Source: Halorussus caseinilyticus
GTDB taxonomy: Archaea > Halobacteriota > Halobacteria > Halobacteriales > Haladaptataceae
NCBI RefSeq assembly: GCF_029338395.1
Contig: NZ_CP119809.1
Coordinates: forward strand, 2,666,001 to 2,730,000
Length of the DNA: 64,000 bases
Reading direction: 5' to 3'
Positions 15,263-22,923 of this stretch are shown here, one piece after another. The notes under the pieces were generated by a model, which worked only from the letters and a program-made list of their open reading frames with translations, made no database searches and had not been told where the DNA came from. Numbering within the stretch: position 1 is the stretch's first letter; the number at the start of each line of letters is the position of its first letter. Both the position numbers and the translations under genes were made by a program.

Positions 15263-16512
15263 GTAACCCACGCCTGAAGTCGTGGGCTTTCGCGTGGACT
15301 CCCGTTCTGACCATTACTGGTGGGCGAATACTCGCCACTCACGTTCAGCGCCCCGCGATTCAAGCGCACACCTACGGGTGCGCCTCCATCGTCTGCGTTT
15401 TGCCGACGACGGAGATACTGCAAACCGATGTTCTTCGAGGCGTTGTAGTCGGCATGGTTCGTGTACCCACACTTTTGACACTCGAACGACTCTTGGTGGC
15501 GGTTGTCGGCGTGGGTAAACCCGCACGTTGAACACCGCTTCGATGTGTTGCGCGGGTCTACCTGTACGACTTCGAGGCCGTATTCGTCGGCCTTGTACTC
15601 GACGTACTCGTAGAAGCGTCGGAACGCCCAGACGTGTTGCCACGTCGCCTCCGGAACGTTTTCGCGGATATGGGTCAACTCCTCGAACACGATTTGCGAA
15701 CAGTCGTTCGAGACGGCTTCCTCGATGAGTTCGTTCGCTACCGTGTGCAAGTGTCTCTCGAATCGCCCCGTTTCTTTGCGACCGACCGATTCGATGTTCT
15801 CGTGGGCGTGTCTCGAACCGCACTGTTGAAGCGACCCACGGCGGTTCTCGTATTCCCGACGCCAGTGGTTGAACTCGTTCGCCGACCAGAACACTCCCGT
15901 CGAAGCGACCGCGAGATTGTTGACACCCAAATCCACACCAAGGACTGTTCTGTGCTTGGAATTGGATTCGGAGTCGTCGGCTTCGACTTCCCGCATTGAA
16001 GCGTGGAGATACCAGTCACCGTCACGATACTGGAGGTGGGCCATCCGAAACTCGAAATCCTCGTCGGAGACGTACTTGGTCGGCGGTCTCCGAGTCGTCG
16101 GGTAGAATGTAGTCGCACTTGATACGCCCGTCTACGGTGGACAGCGATACGTAGTCACGGTGGAACGTCGCACTCCGTTCGTCGTAGACTGCGCTCTCGG
16201 CGGAAAAGGAGGGTCGGGACGTATTCTCACCACGTTTTAGACGGGAAACTCCGCTTTTGACGGCTTCAACGGCCCGTCGAATCCCCCTTTTTGAAGGGGG
16301 TTCGCAGTCAAGTCGGTTTCGTCGCGGAGACGGTCGTAGAGGGCGCGTTCGGCTTGAGCCTTTGAGGTGACGTGGTATCCGTCGTCGCCGTGCCAGCACC
16401 ACTTGCTTGCGGTGTTAGCGCAGTGTTTGAACTGGTCGACCGTCTCGCGGAGTGCTGAATCAGCATCCGAAGGGGTGTCGAGTTTGCTGACGGCAGTACG
16501 ACGGTACTCCAC
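15241..16512 (-). pseudogene. tnpB: TnpB (IS1341-type, IS200/IS605 superfamily), two frameshifts
   Basis: Three overlapping reverse-strand pieces together make one TnpB. Residues from a GTG at 16512 to about 16270 carry the N-terminal domain (VDQFKHCANTASKWCW). A middle piece in another frame runs to about 16095 (RRAVEAVKSGVSRLKRGEN). A C-terminal 267-codon piece from 16044 holds RuvC, with the D in [11 protein letters not shown] in IVFEELTH, D in HADYNASKN, and a zinc finger CSTC...CQKC. The first shift lies in a C5T5...G5 run. The frame returns to the original after the second shift, so the two are compensating but a stop lies between them. No TnpA is present. TnpB is an RNA-guided nuclease that helps the element persist. 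Confidence 0.85.
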
Positions 16513-16625
16513 GAGAGTTCACATTACTCAAGACGGTTACTTAAACGCTCGGGAGTCGGCCTCCTACCGTTAGTAGTTGAATCGTCGTTGTCGGATTCTT
16601 CCCACGGCTGAAGCCGTGGGCTTCC
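15241..16625 (-). mobile_element. IS200/IS605-superfamily TnpB-only element
   Basis: The decayed tnpB is bounded by similar short palindromes. On the 3' side of the gene CCCACG-CCTGAAGT-CGTGGG lies at about 15268-15287, and on the 5' side CCCACGGCT-GA-AGCCGTGGG at about 16603-16622. Such subterminal hairpins are the ends of IS200/IS605-type single-strand transposons, and the right-end one also belongs to the guide (omega) RNA. The element sits directly after the stop of the small membrane-protein gene, where GGGTTACTTAC is read on the element's strand. Exact ends are uncertain. Confidence 0.7.
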
Positions 16626-16662
16626 TCCTTGCACTTCTGTGAGTCCCGGCGGTGCGGTCGTC

Positions 16663-17442
16663 TCAGACTGCTTCGCGCTCGGTCTCTATTCGCTCGACGT
16701 ACGCGTCGGCTATCCGCTCCAGAATCGCCTCTCCCGCCTCGGCCGTCGCCTCCCGCGGGTCGCCGAGAACTCCGTTCTCCGTGATGGCCTCGAAGCCCTC
16801 GCCGAGCAGTCTCGAAGTCGAAATCTCGCCTTCGTGACCCGCTTCGAGTTCGTCGGTCCGGACGAGTCCCTCCGCGACTGCCAGCACGATGGCAGTTTCG
16901 ACGGCCCCCGCGTGGACCACCGACTGTTCGTACTCGACGCCAGCGTCCCGAAGCCCCTCGTTCTGTAACGCCATGAGTTCGTCGAGGTCCGCCAGCGCAA
17001 TCACGTTCGCGTCGAGTTCGCGGGCGATTTCGGGCGCGACGGTGTTGACCGGCGCGAAGTTCCCGCCGTGGGTCGGCACGAGGACGAGGTGTTCGAAGCC
17101 GTGGCCCGCGAGCGACCGGCAGTAGGACCGAATCAGGTCCATCAGCGTCTCGGGCGGAACCGTGACCGTGCCGGGAAACTCCATGTGGTGGCCCGAACAC
17201 CCCGGCCGAATCGTCGGCGCGGCCAGCGCGTCACCGAGCTTCTCGGCGATGCGTCCGGCGAGTTCGTCGCCAGCCAACGTGTCCATGACGAGGGGAAGAT
17301 GCGGCCCGTGTTGCTCGACGGACCCGACCGCGACGACTGCGGTTCGGGTTCCGCCTTCGAGGGCCGCCTCGACCTCCGGCCACGTCCGTTCGGCCAACTC
17401 GACCGATGCGTCTGCGCTTTCCGAACTCGTCGGTTCGGTCAT
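16663..17442 (-). CDS. Creatininase-family amidohydrolase
   Basis: A 259-residue protein. The metal-binding signature VGSVEQHGPHLP (E43, H45) and D54 in LVMDT match the creatininase family. Further expected features are the SGHHMEFPGT stretch, the THGGNFAP loop and an ALADL strand. Members hydrolyse cyclic or linear amides, for example creatinine, formamides in riboflavin/F420 synthesis (ArfB), or a mycofactocin precursor (MftE); the substrate is not clear here. It lies on the same strand as DoxX, 36 bases downstream of it. Confidence 0.85.
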   Translation of the reverse strand: MTEPTSSESADASVELAERTWPEVEAALEGGTRTAVVAVGSVEQHGPHLPLVMDTLAGDELAGRIAEKLGDALAAPTIRPGCSGHHMEFPGTVTVPPETLMDLIRSYCRSLAGHGFEHLVLVPTHGGNFAPVNTVAPEIARELDANVIALADLDELMALQNEGLRDAGVEYEQSVVHAGAVETAIVLAVAEGLVRTDELEAGHEGEISTSRLLGEGFEAITENGVLGDPREATAEAGEAILERIADAYVERIETEREAV

Positions 17443-17478
17443 GGACGCTCGTTCGAGCTATCGGGTGAAAAAAGCGGC

Positions 17479-18051
17479 TCACCCGAGGACGTACCGGAGT
17501 TTCGGGTAGCGTTCGACCAACATCTCGCCGCCCGTCTCGTACTTCTCCACGAGAGCGTCGAGTCCGAGGAGTCGGCCCGCGCCGAACGCGGCGACTGCGA
17601 GGAACACCATCATGTACGCGAGGTCGCCGTTGACGAGTCCGTGGGAGACCTCCCAGTTGCCGAAGTAGAACAGCAGCATCATGAACGCGCCGAAGAACGC
17701 CGCGAGGCGGGTCAGCGCGCCAACCAGCAGGCCCATCCCGATGAGGAACTCTCCCCACGGGACCGCAAGGTTGACGAACTCCACGAACCACCCGGTCTGG
17801 CCCATCCAGTGGAACAGGCCCGAGAGCGGGCTAGCGGCCGTGACGTTGGTCAGGTAGCCCGCGGCGTCGAACGGCTCTGCGGCGGTAATCTTGGTCCATC
17901 CGGCGTGGAGAAAGGCGTAGCCCATCATGAGTCTCAGCGCGACGACGAACCACGCGCTCAGGCTGTGAGCCTTCCCTCGGACGGTGACGCCAGCGACATC
18001 ACTCTCGAAGACGTTCGCCTCGGTTCTGAACTTGGACGTGTCGGTGGCCAT
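17479..18051 (-). CDS. DoxX-family membrane protein
   Basis: A 190-residue protein with four hydrophobic helices. It opens with an acidic cytoplasmic tail, then VVALRLMMGYAFLHAGWTK, the DoxX signature around the first helix, followed by PWGEFLIGMGLLVGALTRLA and two further helices. The family includes subunits of thiosulfate:quinone oxidoreductase and many redox-associated proteins of unknown function. It probably forms a transcription unit with the creatininase-family gene 36 bases downstream. Confidence 0.8.
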   Translation of the reverse strand: MATDTSKFRTEANVFESDVAGVTVRGKAHSLSAWFVVALRLMMGYAFLHAGWTKITAAEPFDAAGYLTNVTAASPLSGLFHWMGQTGWFVEFVNLAVPWGEFLIGMGLLVGALTRLAAFFGAFMMLLFYFGNWEVSHGLVNGDLAYMMVFLAVAAFGAGRLLGLDALVEKYETGGEMLVERYPKLRYVLG

Positions 18052-18186
18052 AGCGAATCACTCCTACGGGTAAACGTAGGGCGACCAACAGGGTATAAGG
18101 GGACACCGATTCCCAGAGCCTGAAAATCGGCGTGCGATGGCGTCCCACCGACCGGCGTCGGTTTCTCGTCCCGCTACGCCGTCGGT

Positions 18187-18660
18187 TCACCACCCGGTCA
18201 TGCTGTCGGCGTCCGCCTCCGTCGGGACCGGGCGGCGGACGATGAGAACGTCGAAGGCCTCGTCCGAGGCGACCGTACTGCCGACGCTGTGTATCGACGT
18301 GACCATGTGCCCGGCGTTGTCGCTCCCGATGGCGACCAGCGAGGCGTCGGTGGCTTTCGCGGCGCGGCGCAACTCGCTGGCGATGGTGCCCGCCGAGGCG
18401 TACCGGCCGACCGTCTCGTGGCGGAAGTCGGCGTGGGGCGCTACGTCGGTCACTCGCTCGTGGAGTCGGCCGACGACCGTCTGCAAGTCGAACTCTTCGC
18501 CCGGCCCGAGCCAGTCGCGTTCGCGGGCGTACTCGGCGTCTCCATCCGGGACGATGGTGAGTGCGAGAACGTTCTCCTCGAAGGCCTCGCCGAGCGCGGT
18601 CGCGCGCACGAGAGCGGCCTCCGAGAGTTCGGAGCCGTCGAACGGAACTACGATTGTCAT
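18187..18660 (-). CDS. Universal stress protein (UspA family)
   Basis: A 157-residue UspA domain with the first strand TIVVPFDGSELSEAAL (the D-G-S motif), a central segment with EIA-like spacing, and the late strand FDVLIVRRPV. The usual ATP-binding GxxGxxxxxxGS loop is altered (GSDNAGHMVTSIHSVGSTV), so it keeps an ATP-loop-like region with imperfect glycines. A TATA-like ATATAT at 18684-18690 lies 27 bases before the ATG, which indicates a leaderless message. It is divergent from the next UspA gene; the two share a 180-base intergenic region. Confidence 0.85.
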   Translation of the reverse strand: MTIVVPFDGSELSEAALVRATALGEAFEENVLALTIVPDGDAEYARERDWLGPGEEFDLQTVVGRLHERVTDVAPHADFRHETVGRYASAGTIASELRRAAKATDASLVAIGSDNAGHMVTSIHSVGSTVASDEAFDVLIVRRPVPTEADADSMTGW

Positions 18661-18806
18661 GTGTGAATAGTGGGAGTACGGGCATATATTCCATACATTC
18701 TTTTCCCAGACCGCGAGAAGAGCTACTTTTAGTTGGATATTGAACAAGATACGGGTTCGTCGGCGGGGTCGCGTCCGTTTTTCATCGCGTGAGAACGACT
18801 CAGCAC

Positions 18807-18813
18807 TTATATA
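18807..18813 (+). promoter_or_regulatory. TATA box of the UspA gene at 18841
   Basis: TTATATA is centred about 31 bases before the ATG at 18841, the spacing of archaeal leaderless promoters. A similar box for the divergent UspA gene is at 18684-18690 on the other strand. Confidence 0.6.
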
Positions 18814-18840
18814 CGCGCCCGGTCCGGAGTATCGAACGTA

Positions 18841-19329
18841 ATGTACGACACGGTGTTGCTTCCGACCGACGGAAGCCAAGCTATGGAGACTGTGGTCGAA
18901 CACGCCCGAGACGTGGCCGGTCGGCGCGGGGCCGACGTTCACGTTCTCTACGTCGTGGACGACCGAGCGTTCCTGACGCTCGACGACGACCGCGTTCCCG
19001 AAGTGACGGACCGCCTCCGCGAGGAAGGCGAGCGCGCGACCGACGAGACTGCGACCGCCTTCGACGACGAGAACGTCTCGGTGACGACCGAGATTCGGCA
19101 GGGTAACCCGTCCGACGAGATTCTGGCCGTCGCCGACGAACGAGACGCCGACCTCGTGGTCATGGGCACCCACGGTGCCGACCCGACCCGAAACATGCTC
19201 GGGAGCGTCTCCCAAAAAGTCGTCACGCTCTCGACGGTACCCGTGCTGACCGTCGATATTACGGACGCCGACGACGACGGTACCTCGCCGGTCGTCGAGG
19301 CCGCCTTAGACGCCAACTCCGAGAACTGA
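18841..19329 (+). CDS. Universal stress protein (UspA family)
   Basis: A 162-residue single UspA domain: YDTVLLPTDGS at the start, the helix-strand VHVLYVVDD, the strand ADLVVMGTHGADPTRNMLGS (ATP-binding loop GTHGAxxxxxxxGS) and the final VPVLTVDI. An acidic tail follows. The ATP-binding type is indicated by the intact loop. It is followed 30 bases later by a small DUF7511-type gene, probably cotranscribed, and is divergent from another UspA gene. Confidence 0.9.
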   Translation: MYDTVLLPTDGSQAMETVVEHARDVAGRRGADVHVLYVVDDRAFLTLDDDRVPEVTDRLREEGERATDETATAFDDENVSVTTEIRQGNPSDEILAVADERDADLVVMGTHGADPTRNMLGSVSQKVVTLSTVPVLTVDITDADDDGTSPVVEAALDANSEN

Positions 19330-19359
19330 TTGCCCCCTGTCGCCCTCCGACCTCTAATC

Positions 19360-19578
19360 ATGACGAACACTGCCCCGACGAACGCCGACGACGAAACGCC
19401 GCCGACCGACGACGCACCCGCCGACGGACCCGACGAACTGACCGCAGTCGTGGTAGAACGCGACTCCGAGTCGGACCAGTGTACCCTCTATCCGACGGGC
19501 GCGTCGGACGAAGCACTCGTAACCGAGTGGATTACCGCCGAAGAAGGGTCGTTCGTCTCCCTCGAAGAGATGCGCTGA
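19360..19578 (+). CDS. Small acidic DUF7511-type protein
   Basis: A 72-residue protein. The N-terminal 30 residues are Thr/Pro/Asp-rich and disordered. The second half carries the pattern of the haloarchaeal DUF7511 family: LTAVVVER...CTLYPTG...VTEWITAEEGSFVSLEEMR. The function is unknown. The ATG at 19360 is preferred over an upstream alternative because the peptide before it is not acidic. It lies 30 bases after the UspA gene and is probably in the same transcript. Confidence 0.7.
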   Translation: MTNTAPTNADDETPPTDDAPADGPDELTAVVVERDSESDQCTLYPTGASDEALVTEWITAEEGSFVSLEEMR

Positions 19579-19647
19579 CCCCGAGACGCCCCGAACCGAC
19601 GAGACGCCGGGCGGCGACTCGGACGCGTCGCGCACGAACCGACGGAC

Positions 19648-19920
19648 TTACTTCTCGGACCAAATCGCCGTCAGCGTGACGCTCTCGTCGGTGACGGTCT
19701 CGAACTCGTAACCTCTATCGGCGAGTTTCGGGTAGAGGTGTTGCGGTGCCCGGTCGTTGGCCTGCACGAGGACCGTCCCGTCGGGGAGGGCCGCCAGCGT
19801 TTCGAGCGTCCGAGTCAACGGTTCGGGCGGTCCGAGTTCCCGAACGTCGAGAACCTCGCGCGACTGGTCCGGCGGGGCGTCGGTGCGTTCGACCGCTCGC
19901 TCGGCGAAGTCCGTCTGCAT
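19648..19920 (-). CDS. DUF2249 domain protein
   Basis: A 90-residue protein, paralogous to the one at 943-1230. The signature parts are VLDVRELGPPEPLTRTLETL, LPDGTVLVQANDRAPQHLYPKL, and the terminal strands YEFETVTDESVTLTAIW. DUF2249 proteins share the SirA/TusA-like fold and are associated in haloarchaea with nitrogen-oxide and low-oxygen metabolism. It is divergent from a helix-turn-helix regulator (20096) across 175 bases that hold a long perfect hairpin, so shared control is likely. Confidence 0.8.
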   Translation of the reverse strand: MQTDFAERAVERTDAPPDQSREVLDVRELGPPEPLTRTLETLAALPDGTVLVQANDRAPQHLYPKLADRGYEFETVTDESVTLTAIWSEK

Positions 19921-20005
19921 AGTCGCCGCTACGCAGTCTCCGATTACGACGCTTGCCCCGAACGCGTTCGGCGTCGCCGGACCGGTCGGGAGTCGGACCG
20001 ACGAA

Positions 20006-20044
20006 TCGGTTCGGCGCGGCGGCTCGGCCGCCGCGCCGAACCGA
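20006..20044. promoter_or_regulatory. Perfect 18-bp inverted repeat in a divergent promoter region
   Basis: TCGGTTCGGCGCGGCGGC at 20006-20023 is followed by a TCG loop and the exact complement at 20027-20044. A 12-base palindrome CGAACATGTTCG follows right after it (about 20042-20053), just before the TATA-like AATACTTAT (20056-20064) of the HTH gene at 20096. The position upstream of two divergent starts suits an operator or a cruciform rather than a terminator. Confidence 0.6.
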
Positions 20045-20095
20045 ACATGTTCGAGAATACTTATCCGTGCGTGCGGCGAGACGGTTACGGTAGAG

Positions 20096-20719
20096 ATGCC
20101 AACCGCGAAACTACACATCACGCTCCCCGACGACGTGTGGATTTCCGAGGTGTCCTCGGAGTTTCCGGACGCCGAGTTCCGGGTGCTGGCGGCGTTTCCG
20201 GCCGAGGAGACCGGCGTCGGACTGCTCGAAATCACCTCACCGGACCTGCCGACCGTGGTCGGCGCAATGGACGACCGAGAGGACATCGTGCGCCTCGACC
20301 TCCAGCAAGCCTCCGAGGAGTCGGCCCTCGTGGAGTTCGAGACGGACTCGCCGCTGTTGTTGTTCTCGGTACAGGAGTCGGGCCTCCCGCTCGAACTCCC
20401 GTTCGCCATCGAGGACGGCGTGGCCGAGGTCGAAATCACCGCCTCGCGCGACCGACTCTCGGCGTTCACCGCGCAACTGGAGGCGTTCGGGATGTCCTTC
20501 GAGGTGGAGTACGTCCGCGAGATGCGCAACTCCGAGAGTCTGCTGACCGACCGCCAGCGGGAACTGCTCAACGCCGCCGTCGAGGAAGGCTACTACGACA
20601 CCCCGCGAGAGTGTTCGCTGACCGAGTTGGCCGAGCAAGCGGACGTGGCGAAATCGACCGCGAGCGAGACGCTTCACCGCGTGGAGGAGAAAATCGTCAA
20701 GGAGTACTGCTCGGGATGA
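20096..20719 (+). CDS. Bat-type HTH-10 transcriptional regulator
   Basis: A 207-residue haloarchaeal regulator. Residues 1-140 form an unnamed sensor-like region (LHITLPDDVWISEVSSEFPDAEF, then strands and helices). The C-terminal 60 residues are the bacterioopsin-activator type HTH_10: LLTDRQRELLNAAVEEGYYDTPRECSLTELAEQADVAKSTASETLHRVEEKI. This class in haloarchaea controls genes under low oxygen or redox change. It faces a DUF2249 gene, the family found near NO and respiration genes, so a link to oxygen or nitrogen-oxide response is plausible. Confidence 0.85.
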   Translation: MPTAKLHITLPDDVWISEVSSEFPDAEFRVLAAFPAEETGVGLLEITSPDLPTVVGAMDDREDIVRLDLQQASEESALVEFETDSPLLLFSVQESGLPLELPFAIEDGVAEVEITASRDRLSAFTAQLEAFGMSFEVEYVREMRNSESLLTDRQRELLNAAVEEGYYDTPRECSLTELAEQADVAKSTASETLHRVEEKIVKEYCSG

Positions 20720-21164
20720 GACGGAAGAAGCGGCAGAAAGACGCGTGGTCGCTATCGAAACCGTGTCGCTAGACGGACTTCACCCCGCCACGGAGTCCAG
20801 AAACCCGCGAAGGGACGTAAGCCGGACGCTCCACGAACTCGGACGACATGTGCGAACGCGAACGGTTCAACCCGCGGTAACGAGGCTACAACGGTCGTTA
20901 CGACCGCTCTGGCGCGGGTTTCGCTCGGCGGACTGGGTCCGCCGTCGCAGCGACTCCCCCTCGAATAGACGTTCGTAATCCAGAGCAAACGTCTTCTGGC
21001 CGCGATTGGGAAGAGTTCCCAAGAATACAGACGTGAATCGCTACTGGCGAAACCGGAAAATACCTATCGACGCACGGATAGCAGTCGTTTTCGGCCTCTC
21101 GTCGGAGAACGCCGAACGACCGCCGGAGAACGAGGGAGTCGGGGGCCGCGAACCGAGGTCAAAT
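20720..21164. other. Gene-free region, about 445 bases
   Basis: Between the HTH gene and the basic secreted protein no frame has a convincing composition. An AT-richer patch lies at about 21040-21090 (GGCGAAACCGGAAAATACC), possibly the promoter of the downstream gene. I see no repeat copy or RNA gene here. Confidence 0.4.
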
Positions 21165-21440
21165 ATGAAACGAGAACTACTGCCAATCGCTATCGCCCTC
21201 GCCGTCGCCTTCGCTCTCACCGCGGGCACGGGCATGGCGATGGCGGGTGGCGACGGCCACAAGAAGTGCGCGAAGTACAAGTACAAAATCAAGCACAAAC
21301 CGCCGGGGAACCCGCACAACGCCCAGTACATCTGGGTCGGGAGCAAGAACGCCGCGCTAAAACACAAGTACAACCACGGCGACAAGATTCTGAAGAAGAA
21401 GTGTGTGAACTACAAACACAAAAAGAAGCATAAGTGGTAG
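21165..21440 (+). CDS. Small secreted Lys/His-rich basic protein
   Basis: A 91-residue precursor. MKRELLPIAIALAVAFALTAG... is a clear Sec signal peptide with cleavage probably after AMA (residue 27). The mature part of about 64 residues has 19 Lys and 7 His but only 2 Asp and no Glu, with repeated K-Y-K, H-K and KKK blocks and two cysteines (KKCAKYK and KKKCVNYK) that could form a disulfide. A strongly basic secreted protein is at odds with the acidic proteome of salt-in haloarchaea. I recognise no family. Alternative upstream starts read through Arg-rich sequence and hide the signal peptide. Confidence 0.75.
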   Translation: MKRELLPIAIALAVAFALTAGTGMAMAGGDGHKKCAKYKYKIKHKPPGNPHNAQYIWVGSKNAALKHKYNHGDKILKKKCVNYKHKKKHKW

Positions 21441-21553
21441 CACGGAAGGCGAGTATCGACGCACCGCATATTCCACTATTTATCCTTCGGCGGCCGCCGA
21501 GCGATTCGGTCGGGCGTCGTCCCGGCTTGACCATTCGCCGGTCGGCCGTGGGC

Positions 21554-22060
21554 TTATTCGACGACGATTGCGCCCTTCATCCCCATCGCCTTGTGGGGCG
21601 TGCAGTAGTACTTGTACTTTCCAGTGCCGTCGAACTCGTGCGAGAAGGTGTAGCCTTCCCCACTCTTTTGCTCGCTCTCGAAGTCGCCGCCGTCGGCGAC
21701 GACGTTGTGGAAGCTTCCCTTCCCGGTCCACTCCCAGACGACTTTCGTCCCCTTCGAGACTTTGACCGCCGCGGGACCGAACGCGAAGTTGCCGCCGTTG
21801 CCCTTCGTGCCGACTTTCACCGTTACCTCGGACTCGCCGGTTTCGTCTACCACGCCGTCGTAGTTCGACACGCCGTCGAACCACCCGTCGAAACTCACCG
21901 AGTTGCTTCCGGAGTCGCCGCCCGAGTCACCGCTGGTATCCGAGTCGCCGCCGTCTTCGTCGTCGCCGCCACTGCTGGAACAACCGGCGAGTGCCGCGCT
22001 CGCCGCACCGACGGCCATCGTCTTCAACATCGTTCGTCGGTCGAGGGTATCTCGATTCAT
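21554..22060 (-). CDS. Halocyanin (blue copper lipoprotein)
   Basis: A 168-residue precursor with a Tat-like motif RRTMLK and lipobox LAGC (C27), then a Gly/Ser/Asp linker of about 30 residues and one plastocyanin-like domain. The type 1 copper ligands are visible: H118 in SFHNVV, C153 and H156 in YYCTPHKAMG, and M161. The N-terminal half of the domain opens SFDGWFDGVSNYDG, as in halocyanins. It carries electrons at the outer membrane face. The ATG at 22060 puts the basic region at the N-terminus. Confidence 0.92.
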   Translation of the reverse strand: MNRDTLDRRTMLKTMAVGAASAALAGCSSSGGDDEDGGDSDTSGDSGGDSGSNSVSFDGWFDGVSNYDGVVDETGESEVTVKVGTKGNGGNFAFGPAAVKVSKGTKVVWEWTGKGSFHNVVADGGDFESEQKSGEGYTFSHEFDGTGKYKYYCTPHKAMGMKGAIVVE

Positions 22061-22178
22061 CTCGTCTCCGAGTTTGAAGCCGACATAAATGGGACTACTC
22101 TTGATTCCCACGCAGTGAAAACGGTCGGCGAACGTGTTCGGAGACACTGCTACCCGCCGTCCGGCGCTACCGACGGGT

Positions 22179-22706
22179 ATGCACGTCCCGCGACTCTTCG
22201 CCACCGACGACGAGACGTTCGACGGGTACGACGAGTTCCGTCCGGACCACTTGCCCGAACCCGGCCGGTTCTTGGAGGGGGCCGACCTGTTGACCGACGA
22301 CGACCACTGCGCGTTTCACCGACGCACGCGCGACATCTTCGAAGCGCGCGGCGTCTACGACGCCGCCTTCGGCTACAACCTCGCGCGCCTGAACCTCGAT
22401 AGCCGACACCCCGACGCGGGGTGGCGCTACGCCCGCGTGCCCGGCGAAACGTCCGACGGCGACGACGCCGACGTTCTGCTCGCGGAGTTCACGCCGACGA
22501 CCGAGTTCTGCCCGCAGAGCGACAGCCTCACGGTCGGAGCGTTCCGGGCGTGGAACGGCCTGACCGACCGCCACGGCTACGACCGGGTGTCGGTCGCCGT
22601 CGCGCCGATTCACCACCGGAGTACGGACATCAACGAGCGACTGCGACGGATGGAAGACCAACTTCGCGACGGTGAAAGCAATATAGCTCGTTCTAAAAGA
22701 ACGTAA
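22179..22706 (+). CDS. Haloarchaeal protein with MIP18/DUF59-like C-terminal half
   Basis: A 175-residue acidic protein. The N-terminal half (FDGYDEFRPDHLPEPGRFL...FHRRTRDIFEARGVYDAAFGYNLARL) is helical and unknown to me. The C-terminal half reads LLAEFTPTTEFCPQSDSLTVG, then YDRVSVAVAPIHHRSTDINERL. This resembles the MIP18 core, where T-P-T-x-x-x-C is followed by a conserved strand (VxVxxxPGxHxSE) and a final helix. MIP18/SufT proteins help mature iron-sulfur proteins, so an Fe-S role is possible but inferred. The ATG at 22179 fits the composition change; an earlier start is possible. Confidence 0.55.
   Translation: MHVPRLFATDDETFDGYDEFRPDHLPEPGRFLEGADLLTDDDHCAFHRRTRDIFEARGVYDAAFGYNLARLNLDSRHPDAGWRYARVPGETSDGDDADVLLAEFTPTTEFCPQSDSLTVGAFRAWNGLTDRHGYDRVSVAVAPIHHRSTDINERLRRMEDQLRDGESNIARSKRT
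22689..22701. promoter_or_regulatory. Palindrome GTTCT-AAA-AGAAC near a promoter
   Basis: CGTTCTAAAAGAACG (about 22688-22702) is a perfect palindrome lying between a TATA-like AATATAG (22680-22686) and the ATG of a 20-codon frame at 22710. An operator at this place would block a leaderless start. It overlaps the last codons of the upstream gene. Confidence 0.45.
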
Positions 22707-22709
22707 AAT

Positions 22710-22772
22710 ATGTCTCAGAAACCGGAAGACGAGGCTGAAACGGGTCGCGACGACTCGTCGCTCCCCTTCTGA
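22710..22772 (+). CDS. Candidate micropeptide of 20 aa
   Basis: ATG at 22710 opens the frame MSQKPEDEAETGRDDSSLPF before a stop. It is supported by a TATA-like box 27 bases upstream (leaderless spacing), a palindrome in the promoter, an acidic haloarchaeal-like composition, and a terminator-like hairpin right after the stop (22781-22805). I know of no family, and it could be chance. Independent evidence, such as ribosome profiling or conservation, would be needed. Confidence 0.3.
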   Translation: MSQKPEDEAETGRDDSSLPF

Positions 22773-22780
22773 GTCGGCGG

Positions 22781-22805
22781 CGGGTCGTCCCGACGGGACG
22801 ACCCG
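22781..22805. terminator. 11-bp hairpin
   Basis: CGGGTCGTCCC pairs with GGGACGACCCG around a GAC loop, 8 bases after the micropeptide stop. A second inverted repeat, CCGGTCGCTCGCGG with its complement at 22832-22845 and 22856-22869, follows. Together they may end the upstream transcript. Confidence 0.45.
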
Positions 22806-22923
22806 TCCGCGTGCCGGGCGGAACGAAGCGGCCGGTCGCTCGCGGACCAACCGACCCGCGAGCGACCGGGGACCGAATCCGCCCTGCCATCAAGAGTTTA
22901 GGCGAACACATTGAACAATAGGT

